Origin: Primula veris
Taxonomy: Eukaryota; Streptophyta; Magnoliopsida; Ericales; Primulaceae
DNA: 64,000 nucleotides
Assembly: GCA_963682055.1 (NCBI GenBank)
Contig: OY821748.1
Location: forward strand, 31,026,661-31,090,660
Direction of reading: 5' to 3'
Made by a program: the position numbers and the translations under genes. Each line of letters opens with the position of its first letter. Within the stretch, counting starts at the first letter, position 1. Of the stretch, positions 1 through 11,645 are shown piece by piece. The notes under the pieces were generated by a model. That model was not told the origin of the DNA, ran no database searches, and saw nothing but the letters and a program-made list of their open reading frames with translations.

Positions 1-343
1 TTAATTTAGACAATTAATACGGGTTGTTTTTTTTAAATAACGTTTGAAAATAATACTTATTTGACATTTTGTTTTTGAAATTTTGGAACCTTATATTAGT
101 TTTGTTCTTTTTTGCTTATTGCCGTTTCTTTCCTTGCTGATTTACATGATTGGAAAGAACAGCTTTTAGCTTACCCCAATAAACAATGATAACATGTATT
201 GGTCGTAAATGTGAAGTCAGTGACATATCACAAATTTGTCACAAATTTAAGTAAACTACATGCATATCATTCTTATTATGCAAAATTGCAAAGAGATTCC
301 TCTTGACTAATTTTTTTAAATATTTTTCTTAATTGATTTTTAG

Positions 344-616
344 TTTTCAAAAGTCAGCGAGGAAAATGGTGTCAGCAACTTGAAGGAAAGTGACGGGGAA
401 GTAAATAAAAGTCTAGACACAAATACAATTACAAATACAAATGAAGAAACAGAATCATATTGTTCTTTAAAGGAGGAAACAAATTCATGTGTCTTTGCAA
501 GTGAATCATCCAAATTATTAGACAAATATGGGGTTACAAATTCATCACTCAAGCCAAATGTACAATTAAAAAAGAGAATAAGAAAGTCCTATCCACACAG
601 AGCCCCCTTCATGTAA
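344..616 (+). CDS. Terminal exon of an unrecognised gene (partial)
   Basis: A plus-strand exon opens after a T-rich tract ending in TAG at 341-343, which looks like a 3' splice site, and stays open to a TAA at 614-616. It encodes about 90 residues if read in phase 0 from the junction. The peptide is acidic and rich in Ser, Asn, Thr and Glu, then turns basic at the end (KKRIRKSYPHRAPFM), suggesting a disordered tail with a possible nuclear-localisation-like cluster. An internal ATG at 380 could be mistaken for a start, but the open frame continues upstream to the splice site. Bases 1-343 look like intron; upstream exons lie outside the window. An AATAAA-like signal occurs near 755. I do not recognise the family. 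A chance open stretch is possible but less likely given the splice context. Confidence 0.5.
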   Translation, partial: FSKVSEENGVSNLKESDGEVNKSLDTNTITNTNEETESYCSLKEETNSCVFASESSKLLDKYGVTNSSLKPNVQLKKRIRKSYPHRAPFM

Positions 617-819
617 TTGTCCTTGAAACTAAATCATTATAATCATGTTGTTTTTTATGGGAAATTAATCAATTCTAATATATGGAAAATTGACATAAAA
701 TTGTGGCGTTGCATCTTCACTTTGAAGCATATTTGTCACCTCTGCTTATATATGGAATAAATTGTTTTTACATCTTATGGCACTGAACTTTTATGGAGTA
801 TTAAAAGACTGTAATAAAC

Positions 820-1370
820 TGAAGCCCAAATTCTAAACTCAAGTCCCAGTTATAACTCAAGTTGTAACTGAACTATTCTGCGAAATTAATAAAAAACATT
901 GAACATGAGACGTTTGAAACGAAGTTCGATCCAATCCAGGTCTACATCCCCGAGACACTCCACCAGTGATTTATTGATATGTCAAGTAGAGTAACGAGTT
1001 TTGAGAATTACAATACTCAATCGTATATGCCTAACTCTATATCTCTCGTATACAACGGCTGTTTGATAGGAAAATAGGAAATATGCTAATAGGCTTTATA
1101 TATACGTTTTATAAAAGATACTAAGTTGATCAAATAGTAAATATATTCCTAAATCTTATTTTTTTGTCTTGAAAATCTTGAGTCTTTCCATATATTTAAA
1201 GTTTTTAATCTTTCAGATTTCATTTCATATCTTTTCCAATTTGATGACCACGTTTTAATATGTAAGATATCAAAAGTATCGTTTAACAAAATTTTCAATG
1301 AATCTGGCCGCCATATTCAGTTATATCTTGAGTTATAACTGAAGTTGTAACTCAATTGTTTTTCTTAACA
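820..1370 (-). repeat. Degenerate LTR-like fragment
   Basis: Read on the minus strand, this stretch has repeated 'cagttacaac' and 'gagttataac' motifs and a segment with 'cggggatgtagacc' followed by 'gaacttcgtt'. The same order of elements (cagttgcaacc motifs, then a cggagacgtag segment, then gaactccgtt) appears in the solo LTR at 44665-45799, and a similar fragment lies near 29990-30250. I infer an old, diverged LTR of a related copia-type family. Ends and target duplication were not found. Confidence 0.35.
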
Positions 1371-1421
1371 ACAACTTATACTAAATTATTAATCAAATAA
1401 ATTATACTAAGTAGTTTATAC

Positions 1422-1612
1422 TAGGGCTGGGCGAAAAACCGGAAAAACCGAACCGAAAAAAACCGAAACCGAAAAACCAAAAAATTTTCGGGTTGGTTTC
1501 GGTTTTCAGTAAAACCGAACCGAAAAAGACCGAAAAATATTCGAAAAAAACCGAAACTGGACCGAAAAAACCGGTCCGGTTCGGTCCAAAAAGTAAAACC
1601 GAACCGAACCTA
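1422..1612. mobile_element. Non-autonomous hAT element (191 bp) with 8-bp TSD
   Basis: The element begins TAGGGCTGG and ends CCGAACCTA, so the termini are imperfect inverted repeats of the Ac-like TAGGG type. It is flanked by identical 8-bp copies of gtttatac (1414-1421 and 1613-1620), the duplication length expected of hAT transposases. The interior is almost wholly a degenerate series of aaccg/accgaa units in both orientations. No coding capacity. Compare the similar elements at 2839-3446 and 51197-52032, which carry different core words. Confidence 0.75.
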
Positions 1613-1620
1613 GTTTATAC

Positions 1621-2838
1621 AATATAATTTTAAATATAATTTTTTGCCATGACAAGATACCTAATGTAGGAACTAACAAGACAATACTACACCCTTTTCT
1701 TATATGGTTGGTTGAAACTTTTTTTGTCTTCTAGTGGAAATATAACTCATGTGGCTTGTCGCTTGTTATAGCATACTGAACATTAGTTTAGATAAATAAC
1801 TTTTTTGAAGAAATTTATATACAAGATATGAGTGGACAATTTTGTAGCAAGGTTTGGATTTATATGATAGAAAAAAATTGAAGTAATTTTTTTTAATATC
1901 ACTAACAGTTCCACATTATTCAAAGTAATATCTTTCCAATGAGACATGCTTTCATGGTGACCAAATCATATAATAATTTCAGTCCCAAAATTGTAGCATT
2001 CAAAAAAGCATAACTAGATATTAGATACGAGCCTTAATGAACATATCACAAAGAAATGGCAAAAGTTATCAAAATAAGTCGGTACATATCCACATTATAA
2101 CTTAAATACTCAAAACAATCTTAGTTCTCTGCCTTCCTTTTTCCCAGTAAGAATTATCAAATAGGGGCAAGTTTTCTATAATAAAAAATTATAGCTTACA
2201 TGAAGTTATTTTACGGAATGAGGGTGCTGAAACACTAAAATTTAAATATTTTGATCAAAATAAATAGAAAAAATGTATTTTTCATCAATTTTTTTCAAAA
2301 TGTAAGGACTGTAGACCCCGACTCATCATAACTAGTTCCTTCTCTGCCTTTTCCCCTATCCTGATCTCTCATGTCTAATGGCTAATGTGGCTACGACTAA
2401 TACCGAAATTCTAAAAACTAGATCAAAATGCGATGAGAATGTAAAGATTCTTAAGTAACAAAAACAAGAATCATATGAATAATACATTGTCAACTATTCC
2501 CTCTTTTTCAATTTTCATTTGTCCACTATAATATCATATGCATTTTGACATGAAAAAAATCATACCTAAATTCTTAAAATTACAAATTTAAAAAATAACA
2601 TTTATATATTCAATTAAAGACAATATAAAAGTTTTTTCAAATTTTTTATTTCGGCAGTTTAGTTATGAAAAGGCCTCCTAAAATGCTCGTAATTCGTAGT
2701 TAACAAGTAATATTGAAACGCATCATATCTGTTCATTTTAGATTGAGATTAAAGAAATAGAAAACAATAGGTTATGTTTATGTGGTAACTATGGAACTCT
2801 ATATTAATAATGCATTTTTTTTGGTGTGGTCAAGATTA
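1621..2838. other. Intergenic, no gene seen
   Basis: AT-rich sequence with stops in all frames. I see no exon, RNA gene or bounded repeat here. Confidence 0.6.
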
Positions 2839-3446
2839 TAGGTGTAAACGGTCGGGATGTAACGTATTAGCCTCAATCTTAATCCAATTTATTAAGAATG
2901 GATTGGAATTTTTTGAATCCAAATCAAACCACTAATAGTTCCAATTCAAACCAATGGATTGGTTTGGTTTGATGCGGATTTATGGATTTGACGGATTGGA
3001 TCGGTTCGATTCGGATTGGATTCGAATTTATGAAACGACATATCACAACATCAAATCAAAACATCATAAAAAAAAATTGCAAACAAAAAGAAAATGCGAC
3101 ATACAAATGCCAAAAAGAACTTAAAAGTTCATGATCATTAGTTATATTTATTTATATATGTAGAACACATTAGGTTTTTTTTATATAGCATAAGGCATTT
3201 ATGTTTATTTGTTTTTGGGATCAGATTTAGTGCAGATTTAAACGGATTAGTAGATCGGATTTAACGGATTAGATTGGTTTGATTTGGTTTTGAATACCAT
3301 TAAAGAATCTTAAACCAATCCATTAAGAACGGGTTAAGTTTTTTTTAATTATAAACCAAACCGTTTGACGAAAAATCCAAACCAATTTAAACCAAACCAA
3401 CAAATTGGATCAGATTTACGGATTAAGTGATTTTACTTACACCCCT
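2839..3446. mobile_element. Probable hAT-like MITE with GGATTGG-type core
   Basis: The left end reads TAGGTGTAAACGG and the right end ACTTACACCCCT, an imperfect inverted pair (ggtgtaaa against ggggtgtaag reversed). The interior is filled with degenerate words such as ggattgg, ccaatcc, ggtttggtt and aaccaaacc. This is the same architecture as the bounded hAT element at 1422-1612, but I could not find a convincing target-site duplication, so the right end is approximate. Confidence 0.5.
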
Positions 3447-3583
3447 CGTTAAGATGCATTTTTGTCTTGATCACCTGCGATTCTAATGATTCCATACATA
3501 CGCTATGCATAATGTAATTTTAGAACTCATAAAGTTTAAGATTTGATCACAAGCCCGATTAACTTAAAAAAACTATTGTTTTT

Positions 3584-4690
3584 GTTGGAAACACGATTGA
3601 TTTTGCAGCGAAAAACTGGCATTTGATCCTGATTATAATGTATATGGATTATATAAAAATGATAAAGAAATACCTCACTAGCAAAGCTAGATCACACTTC
3701 ATCTTCTGTTGTATTCCATTATACGACTTGCTCTTAGAGAGGTGTACTCTCATATTGCTAGAAAATTCAAATTTAATCTGGGTTATGAGATTGTGTATTT
3801 TGCCTTAGCATAATAGCGGTATATGTAGTCTACAACAAGGACCTAGTAGACAAGAAGGAATAAACTTCTACCTCACCTAGAACTCTAACCTTACTTAGAT
3901 TAATACTTAATTAATAAATATTATATAATTTTATTAACAAATAATATAATATTATCTAATCAATAGTTTACCAATTTTAGGATATTTTTTCGGTAAATTA
4001 TACTCCATCCATCCATTTTTAAGTGTACTCCTCGAATTTCGGTAAATATTAAGAGGTATTATTAATTGCATTAGAAAGTTACAAATATAGCCATAATTTA
4101 AATTAAATAATAATTATTTTCAATTTTTGGAATGTATTCATTGCAATATTTGAGATTATAATACTTTTATTATTATTTTATTGATAAATTAGGAAAACGG
4201 ATACTTATTTTGGGACAATCAAATATGAAATAGTGGACACTTATTTAGGGACGGATGGAGTATTCATTTTCACTAGAGAATATAATTGCACTCTAGTTCA
4301 TTCTCAAATAATATTTGAGAGCACATTATTAAATACTTAATTTTCTCTTCACATTAAGATTACAAATATACACCAACTAAATAAATTACTGATAATTATT
4401 TTACTCGACATATTATTTACTCGATCTTTTCATTTAACTTATTTGTTCTGTCGGATATAAAATCCACTTGCAAGATTTGACACAAACAAAATTTATAAGC
4501 TTCTCGAGTGGATATCATCAATCCTTGTTAATGGACGTGAATTCATTCGATTATAGGCACAAACCATATAAATAATATTACTGTCCAACGTACGGGTTTG
4601 TTGACCACAATAAATCTCACAAATTGCAAATCAAAGCAGTATATATTATAAATATGTGTATCGAAAATAATCTAGTGATTAAGAGTATAA
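3584..4690. repeat. LTR-like fragment interrupted by a MITE
   Basis: Starts with a TGTTGGAAACACG-type sequence that resembles the beginning of long copia LTRs of plants, and continues with phrases such as 'gagaggtgtactctc' that I associate with such LTRs. The Stowaway element at 4001-4262 is inserted in it. I found no partner LTR, PBS or duplication, so this is a tentative call. Confidence 0.3.
4001..4262. mobile_element. Stowaway-like MITE (Tc1/mariner)
   Basis: The element has TA at both ends and terminal inverted repeats: tactccatccatcc on the left, and ggacggatggagta on the right. This matches the Stowaway terminus CTCCCTCCGTC. Length about 260 bp, AT-rich interior, no ORF. It lies within an LTR-like stretch. 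Confidence 0.75.
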
Positions 4691-4779
4691 GTAATCATAA
4701 TAATTACTCAGGTATAATTATTTTATTCTGATCAGTAAAATAAAATAATATCAATTTGTCATGTTCAATATACTCTAAC

Positions 4780-5365
4780 GGCTCATTTGTTTGCAGTATT
4801 AGTAGTAACGGGACTATGACGGGATAATAAATGAAGGTGTAATTAATAATACGTGTTTGTTTGCTTTTTATTGGGGTTGTACTATTTTACATCCCATAAA
4901 AAGTATTAGAAATTGTTTGCTTTTTATTGGTAGGATGAGATTAGAGTGGTATTATGGTAGCATGGTATTAGAAATATCGTCGGGCCCATAAGTACCACGT
5001 TTGATACGAAAAGTGAAGGCGATACTATTAGTAACATGTGATTAGAAATGATGGAAAATGGAGGTATTTGGAGTAATAGTGGGAGTGTGTTATTGAAAAA
5101 TAGGGGTATTTTGAGTAAATAAGGTGTCGTGTATATATATGATTTTAATATATATATATATATATATATATAGAACACCCCCTTTACTCTAAATATCTTA
5201 GTTTCTCAATACCACACCCCTTATTGCTCCAAATAACTCTATTTCTCATCATTTATAATCTCACGTTACTAATAGTCCCGCCTCTGCTTTTCGTACCAAC
5301 ACGATACTTGTGGGCCCGACAGTATTTATAATATCATACTACCATAATCTCAATACAACCAATCA
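4780..5365. mobile_element. Fold-back MITE, same family as 49078-49505
   Basis: The left part starts GGCTCATTTGTTTGC, reads through 'gggcccataagtaccacg', and ends in an AT run (about 5145-5172). The sequence from 5174 to about 5365 is the inverted counterpart (for example 'cgatacttgtgggcccgac' against 'gtcgggcccataagtac'), giving a large hairpin. The copy at 49078-49505 has the same terminal sequence and gggccc segment but only one arm. GGGCTCATTTG-type ends recall Tourist/PIF-Harbinger MITEs, though the target duplication is not clear and the right end is approximate. Confidence 0.65.
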
Positions 5366-7575
5366 AATAGCTAGTGTGACCATTTGATTCAATGTCCAAT
5401 CTCGGTCCAAACGAACAAGGTCTGTACTAGTATAAAGAGTCGAAACTCAACCGTTCTTTGTAGTCAAGACAGATCTACTAAAACTATGTGATACAACTAT
5501 ATCGATGGTTGTCCATTGCATATAAAGCTCTGAACGATAAAATATATATTTTGTAAGAAGCAATGATTTGATTTTCCGTGTGTAAATCGTACTCTACACA
5601 CCAAATCAATTACTATACAAAATAAAGGCACATGTACATATAAATAATATGTATGACATTGCTCAAAACTATTCTCAAATAAATCATTCATTTTAAATAA
5701 ATAAATACTAAAACCAACAATAAATCATCTATTTTAATATATCATCCTAAACACTTTTCAACAGATATCCAAGTGAGTGTAAAACTCGTATATGCAAACC
5801 CAACAACTTTTTCTTAACAAATTATGAAGAAAAAGCTTGGGAATAGCAATATAAACTTCACCAATATGTTCACAAAATAAAAGGACCACTTATGGAACAA
5901 GGGGTCTCTTTCTAGTCCTACGTATAAAAATACGAGTTTTTCTTATAATTTTTTTTTCTTGAAATTTTTTGGAACTAACACCAATATCACCAAGGTAATA
6001 AATTTTCATTATAACTAATAAAATTAATGTTACAGAAAAACAATAAAATACACATTAAAACCAGTTGCATATGAATAAATAATTTATTCATCTTCTAAAT
6101 CATCCGCTAAATTGCATTAGAAAACCGTCAGTTATAATTTTTTGGATAGTGAAAGAGAGTTGGTGTCTAATAAAAGCTAAACTCTCAGATAATGACACTT
6201 GCCTAACCTACACCAAGTTTATAAGAGTAATTTGCATCCTAATTCTATTCTCCAACCACGTATTTGAAACAGTGCTCACAACATTCAAAAATGAGATTAT
6301 TTTCCAAAATATTGAGATTTCTCTCCAACGAATCCTTTGTTTCCAGCGGTTAACAACAATCTAAAAATGTGATTCTACATAAACATTGATGTAGTATATC
6401 GATTGTCCATTGTATATGGCTGTAACTTCAAAGTAGGTGTTCGTGTTTACTCTGGTAAGCCACTTTAAAAAGCTGATTTAGTTTGGTAAGCCACTTTTAA
6501 AATATTATCAATGATATTCCTAGCGTTTAATTTATATTCTCAATCTAATTTTATTAATTTCAATTCCATATTTTCTACTAGATGATGAAAGGAGCAAGTA
6601 AGGCTAATTGCCATAACTGAGAAGAATCACGCAGCATTCAAAAACAAGGTTTTTCCAATTAGTACCATTAAGAGTGAATACAACAAAAGTGAATCCAAAC
6701 TTTTTTAGAAATATCATTTTATAAATTGTCTAATTAACTTGATAGCAGACGAACATCATAATTTCCAGGCATGAAATAGATATTGCAATAAGGAGAATAG
6801 AATTTTATTACTGACTACATAATGGTCCATCAAAATCTACATAATAATTAATTTACCCACTCAATATATTATTCCATTTGATATGTTTTAATTTTTAAAT
6901 ACTCTGTAAAATATGAACCGGTTTAATATGTTATTCCAAATTTATGGAGGCGAATTTCTAAAATAATAAAAGTTTATGAGTTTGATTTAATTACTGATAT
7001 TTATATAGCAAACACATATAAGAGTACTTTGACGAGTAAGTTTGAAATGATTTAGCCACTAAGCAACATGTACCCGTGTATAAAGATGTTTACATATATA
7101 TGGTTTACAATAAGTTAATATAGTTACAGTTCACAAATGATAGTTTAAAAGTTATTTTTCCAACTTAGAAATTAAAACCTTGAAGCAAGTGAAAAAAATT
7201 TCAAGACTTAATCCCGTGTCTATAAGAAAATTTAAAAAAATGAAAATAGAAATAGAACAATCATTACAAATTTTTTTATTAATGCATAAATTTATATCAT
7301 ATTTAATAACATTATGCAAAAAATAATAATAATAGTAAATAATATAGAGATTACTCCTAATAAATTACAACAAAGGTCGATTTTATTTCTAACAAAAAAA
7401 TTATAATATTTGTTTAAGGAAAAAACCCAGGCCTTATTGAACTTAGTGGAGAGAATGAGACCGATGTTTGAACCGAGATGAACATGCATACATCTTGGCC
7501 TCGAAATGAAGTTATTTTGTAATGATTATTTTAATCTTTTAAGCTCATCTTATTATACAATCGACAAAATAAAAT
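5366..7575. other. Intergenic, no gene seen
   Basis: About 2.2 kb of AT-rich sequence without credible exons. The short open frames here are low-complexity and lack splice or homology support. A small direct repeat (ggtaagccacttt) occurs near 6457-6500. Confidence 0.55.
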
Positions 7576-7576
7576 A

Positions 7577-7607
7577 CCCCCGGCATTGCCGGGGGCTGTT
7601 TCGCTAG
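7577..7607 (+). mobile_element. Helitron 3' terminus
   Basis: A perfect 8-bp stem (cccccggc at 7577-7584 with gccggggg at 7588-7595, loop att) is followed by 8 nt and then CTAG at 7604-7607, next to a T. This is the diagnostic Helitron 3' end: a GC-rich hairpin shortly before CTRR with insertion 5' of T. I could not locate the matching TC 5' end upstream, so the length is unknown. Confidence 0.7.
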
Positions 7608-7784
7608 TAATAATAAAGTCGAAAAATAGTTGAGTGTCACCAAGAGGCGAATCCAGGATTTATGTAATGAGGGGAAAACTTAAACAACAATTTATGATTA
7701 AAAAAAATGTAATTACTTTACATGTATTTGGATGATTTTATTACTTAGTGACAACATAATTCTTTTGATATGTGGGCCTTTTTA

Positions 7785-8200
7785 AAAAGGGTATTTTGTG
7801 TGTTGGCACATCGAGAGTGCTTTTTTCCTTATCGGATCGAGTCGTGAACTCTTAGGCTTTCTTGTGACTTGAGGTATTTTCAATGACTTTGTCTCCGTCA
7901 CCAATTGTCTACCCTCCATTGTTTCATCGGATTGAGCGGGACGCTTAACAATATTTTATCTTCATTTAGATATTAGATTTGAGTTCTTTTGTATTTGTAC
8001 ACTTGTTTGGGTTTATTTTGCTTTTCTTTCAAGAGTGAGAGTTTTTAGATAGGCAGTAACGGATTGGAGGGCTTTCATGCCTATGTATTTTATTATTTTG
8101 TAGGCTCTTGGAATTTGTTGCAGTGGCATGTGAACTTGTATTAACGCATGTTATTATTTGTAATAATAAGCATGTTTCTTAAGAAAAATAAAAAAAGCCG
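7785..8200 (+). repeat. LINE-like 3' tail
   Basis: A T/G-rich stretch ends in an A-rich tail near 8180-8200. Its phrases (for example 'gcttaacaatatttta' followed by 'gagttcttttgtatttg') recur with changes at 28280-28335, where the stretch also ends in an A-rich tail. Two dispersed copies with a common 3' end and A-rich tails suggest 5'-truncated non-LTR retrotransposons. No reverse transcriptase coding is left. Confidence 0.4.
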
Positions 8201-8307
8201 ATATGTAATTCTCAGTGAAAAAGAGTATGCATGGTGTTTTTCGAAAATCAGACTATTCATAGTATAGGTCTAAAATATTATCATTTGCTCTTTGCGGAGT
8301 AAATAAA

Positions 8308-9139
8308 GATGAGACAAATACATAAGAGCACTAAACAAATGACTAAAAGAGAAGAAATCAGAAGATAGAGGGTCTAAAAGCAAGCCAAAACAAAGTGCTA
8401 AACGGAGTCAAGAGAAGATAAAGTCAAAAGATGATTTTAGAAGTTGACCTGACCGGTCAAGTTAGTTATATTTTTATGCTATTTTTAAGGCTAGGGTTGT
8501 TGACTCATTTAGGAGGATAAATATTACTTCCCCAGCAGTAGAACATAGACTTTTTTCAGCTAAGAAATCCAGTGAGGCCACATCTATCTTAAAACTCAAG
8601 TTTTATTTCAAATCTCAATTAAAAACACATTTCCTTTAAATATTAATCATAATCGATGTTCTCCGACCACTAGGCTTGCGCAAGTTAAGTTTCTTATACT
8701 TTTATTGAGTATTTGTTTGCTTATATTCTTGTGTGTATCGTTGCATGTTCTTATTTTGATGTTTATTTGTTTATGCTAATATTAAAGAATTCACAACTCG
8801 TAATTGGATTAAACAATGATATTGGAATTGTTTATGATGAACACATGATTAGCATTCGGAATATATGATAACAAATAGTAAATAGCGTAATGGCTCTTGT
8901 TATAAATTATGTTTAGATAAACGCCATGTTAGTAGGATGTGAAAATGATGAAGATCGGAGTAAAAGTAATTGGTAAGAATAGTTTAACGTAATTTTCCAT
9001 AAACAAGTTCTTTTCCGAACTTAATCTAGGTAGTTCTCCATGGAACGAACCTGTATTACCGGGATATATATTGCAACTACACTCTTACTCTTGTGAGGCT
9101 TTTATGTGCGTTAAAAATAACACACTTAAAGGGCAGTCA
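8308..9139 (+). repeat. Athila 5' LTR (5'-truncated)
   Basis: Matches the 3' LTR at 18327-19161 almost throughout, from 'gagacaaa' onwards, and ends ...cagtca just before the primer site. The first ~150 bp of the 3' LTR have no counterpart here, so the 5' end is lost and no target duplication can be checked. The 3' LTR motif tataaata (18547-18554) reads gataaata here, so the 5' copy has a damaged TATA box. Confidence 0.85.
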
Positions 9140-9145
9140 ATATTT

Positions 9146-9166
9146 TGGTGTCGCCGCTGCCGGGGA
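9146..9166 (+). other. Primer-binding site (tRNA-Asp type)
   Basis: The sequence tggtgtcgccgctgccgggga, a few bases after the 5' LTR, is close to the TGGCGCCGTTGCCGGGGA site used by Athila elements, complementary to the 3' end of tRNA-Asp. The last 15 bases (9152-9166) match with one change; the upstream half has a small insertion. Confidence 0.75.
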
Positions 9167-9427
9167 ATTAAATTTTAGGTTGATAACGGTTCCAAAAAGA
9201 ACTTGGAAGAATTTAGTTAAAAGTATTGGCTATTGTTAATTGGGAGAATTTTATCCATTGCAGACCTGACCGGCCAGGTTGACCGGTTAGGGCTTATTTG
9301 GTGACTTATTTAGTGAAGTCAATCAGGAGTTCATTTTATAGTATTTATTTAAACTTATCGATAATAGCTTTTGTATAATATTAGTACTCAGTAGTAGTAA
9401 GTACCAACCCTTTAATTATCAATAGAA

Positions 9428-11140
9428 TTGGGCCACGCAACCCCAAATGAAACAATTATAGAGCAGTGCCTTAATCCAAACGTCCCAGTCGGATTGTCAT
9501 GCATTTTGTTTGACTCCGGCCAGAACGAATTCGCTCCTCATGACCTACACCTAATAAACATTCTTCCAAAATTTTCTGGTCAAACTAATGAGGATCCATA
9601 TTCTCATTTAGAGGATTTTGCCGATATGTGTCGATTGCAATACAATGGAAAAATCTCTCTCGACCAAATTCAGCTCAAAATGTTTCGCTTCTCATTGAAA
9701 AATCTTGCTCTAGAATGGTATAAAAACCTGTCTAGAAACTCAATTCGATCGTAGGAAACCATTCTAGTACACTTTCTTAAGCACTACTACCCACCGATTT
9801 GTTTAGCTGAAGCGAGAAACAAAATTCAAAATTTCCTTCGTGCATCATTCGAAGCCTATTAGGAATCTTGGTATCATTTCAACAAGCTCCTTAGGGAATG
9901 TCCAACACATGGATTTTCTTTAGGCAAGACGATTTGAATTTTCTACACCTTGCTCCGACCTGAGTGGAAACAGATTGTCGGAACTATCACTTAAGGAAAA
10001 CTTTTGGCACTAAGTCCTGTAGATGGGGTGGAAAAACTAGGAATGATTGCGCAGATGACCCCAAGATGAGTCCAAATCTTCTACCCCATTTCATGCCCCT
10101 TAGCCATTTTCGCTCAAATTTTGAAAATTTAGATTTTTTTATGTGTTTATAAACTGTTACAATGTATTCTACAAATATTTCATAATATTGGGACATATTG
10201 TTGAGTTACATAATTTGTTAGGGATTTTATATTTAATTTACACTAGTTCTTAATTAATTCCAAAATAAAACATATTTGAATTTTTCGTAAGAAATTTTTT
10301 ATTGGAATTTATTCATACATGTTTAATTGTAATTGTAGTATTTTTTTTAAAAAATTTAATCAACTATTTTGGGTTTAATAATCGATGGGGCGCGAAATGG
10401 GGTATAAACTATGGGGTAGAAGATTTGGACTCCCCCAAGATGGGAGATTCCAAAAGAACTAGAGCTACCCCAAAAGGTAGAGCTCTGCGAGCCAGTTCAT
10501 CAAGTTATTCAACTTGAACCGCCAGTAGTTGAATGGCCTATTGCTCAACCATACATTACTCCAGTTAAGACTCAATCAAATCAGTTAGAGTTAAGACAAG
10601 ACTACAAGCCTCGGAAAATTCAATAAAGGATAGGAATGTCAATCCCTTAACTTAGACATTCACCAAGTTGGGGGGCGATAATTCTAATAGAAATTTCTTC
10701 AAGGAAAATTTTAAAGGTGTGAGTCCTACCGATTGCCATGAAAGGAACTTTTGTTCCCCTACTCCTGACAAAGTTGTAATCCCAAAAGAAGAAGAAACAG
10801 TTAGTAAACCATACCTATCTAAAGAATAAAAGAAGAGAAAAGGTAAGCCCAACAAAAATAAGTGAGAAACTAGCCAAGATTTGGGAGTCAACCTCAGAAG
10901 TGAAAAACCCTTGGAAAAGCCTATTATAGCTCTGGAAAGGTTAATGCCAAAACTAGTATCGGGAGTAGGGATCGTATACCCAGTGGAAGACGAAAGAGAG
11001 GAAGAGGCGGCTAAGGATCCTGTTAAAGATGAACCAGAGATAATTGCTACTCCTCTATTTCATCAGCTTCTTGAGAAACCCAATAAACTTTTAAAGAATG
11101 ATCTTGTAAAAACATGGGTTGAGGACTTAATGATATGAAT
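9428..11140 (+). pseudogene. Athila gag remnant
   Basis: Open from 9428 to a TAG at 9752, then continuing in the same frame through another TAG at 9860. The first ~108 residues contain an Athila-type Gag core (INILPKFSGQTNEDPYSHLEDF and ...FSLKNLALEWY...), a structural capsid protein that would package the element's RNA in cytoplasmic particles. A 364-bp MITE (10069-10432) splits the region, and the frame resumes in pieces to about 11138. There is no intact zinc knuckle that I can see. The stops are TAG in positions where a Gln or Trp codon would fit, suggesting C-to-T (G-to-A) decay. Confidence 0.7.
10069..10432. mobile_element. Mutator-like MITE with ~10-bp TSD
   Basis: Inverted ends begin AGTCCAAATCTTCTACCCC on the left and finish GGGGTAGAAGATTTGGACT on the right (to 10431). 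Flanking copies of ccccaagatg (10059-10068 and 10433-10442) form a 10-bp duplication; a 9-bp reading is also possible because of the C run. The long TIRs and 9-10 bp duplication fit MULE-derived MITEs. Removing it restores contiguity of the Athila gag region, so it inserted after the retrotransposon. Confidence 0.8.
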
Positions 11141-11276
11141 TCCATTGTTAGAGGCTATGAAAGAAATTCCCAGGATAACAGAATTCTTCAAGGAAATTAT
11201 CACCCAGCCCAGACGAACTTAGTTTAGAGAGGAAGCATTCCTTACAGAACACGTAAGTACTTTCTATCAAAGCAGC

Positions 11277-11645
11277 ATGCATGTTAAGAGCAAAGATTAT
11301 GGGAGTCCAACTGTAACTATTCAGATTGGCACAAACACCATAAATAACGCCTTACTAGATTTAGGAACAAGCGTAAATGTCATGCCTTATGAGATCTATA
11401 AGCAATTAAAATTAGGAGAACTCGAGCATACACAGACAATTCTTCAATTGGCCGATAGGTCAATTTGCTACCCTATAGGAAGAATCATGGATGTGATAGT
11501 AACAATACAAAACATGAACTTCCCGGTGGATTTCATTGTACTAGCACGACAAAAGGGAAACTCAAGCCCAGCAGCACCAATGTTATTGGAGAGACCTTTT
11601 CTCATGACAGCTAATGCCGCATTAAATGTGAAAAAGGAATTGTGA
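11277..11645 (+). pseudogene. Athila aspartic protease region
   Basis: A 122-codon open stretch carries the retroviral-type protease active-site region LLDLGTSVNVMPYEIYKQL, with the catalytic Asp in D-L-G-T-S. Athila proteases usually show D-L-G-A-S at this place. It would cleave the Gag-Pol polyprotein. It is cut from both gag and RT by stops, so it is a fragment of one decayed pol frame. Confidence 0.75.

Noticed and set aside
7637..7700. hAT-end-like phrase (agaggcgaatccaggattt)
   Set aside because: No second terminus or 8-bp duplication found; may be a fragment only.
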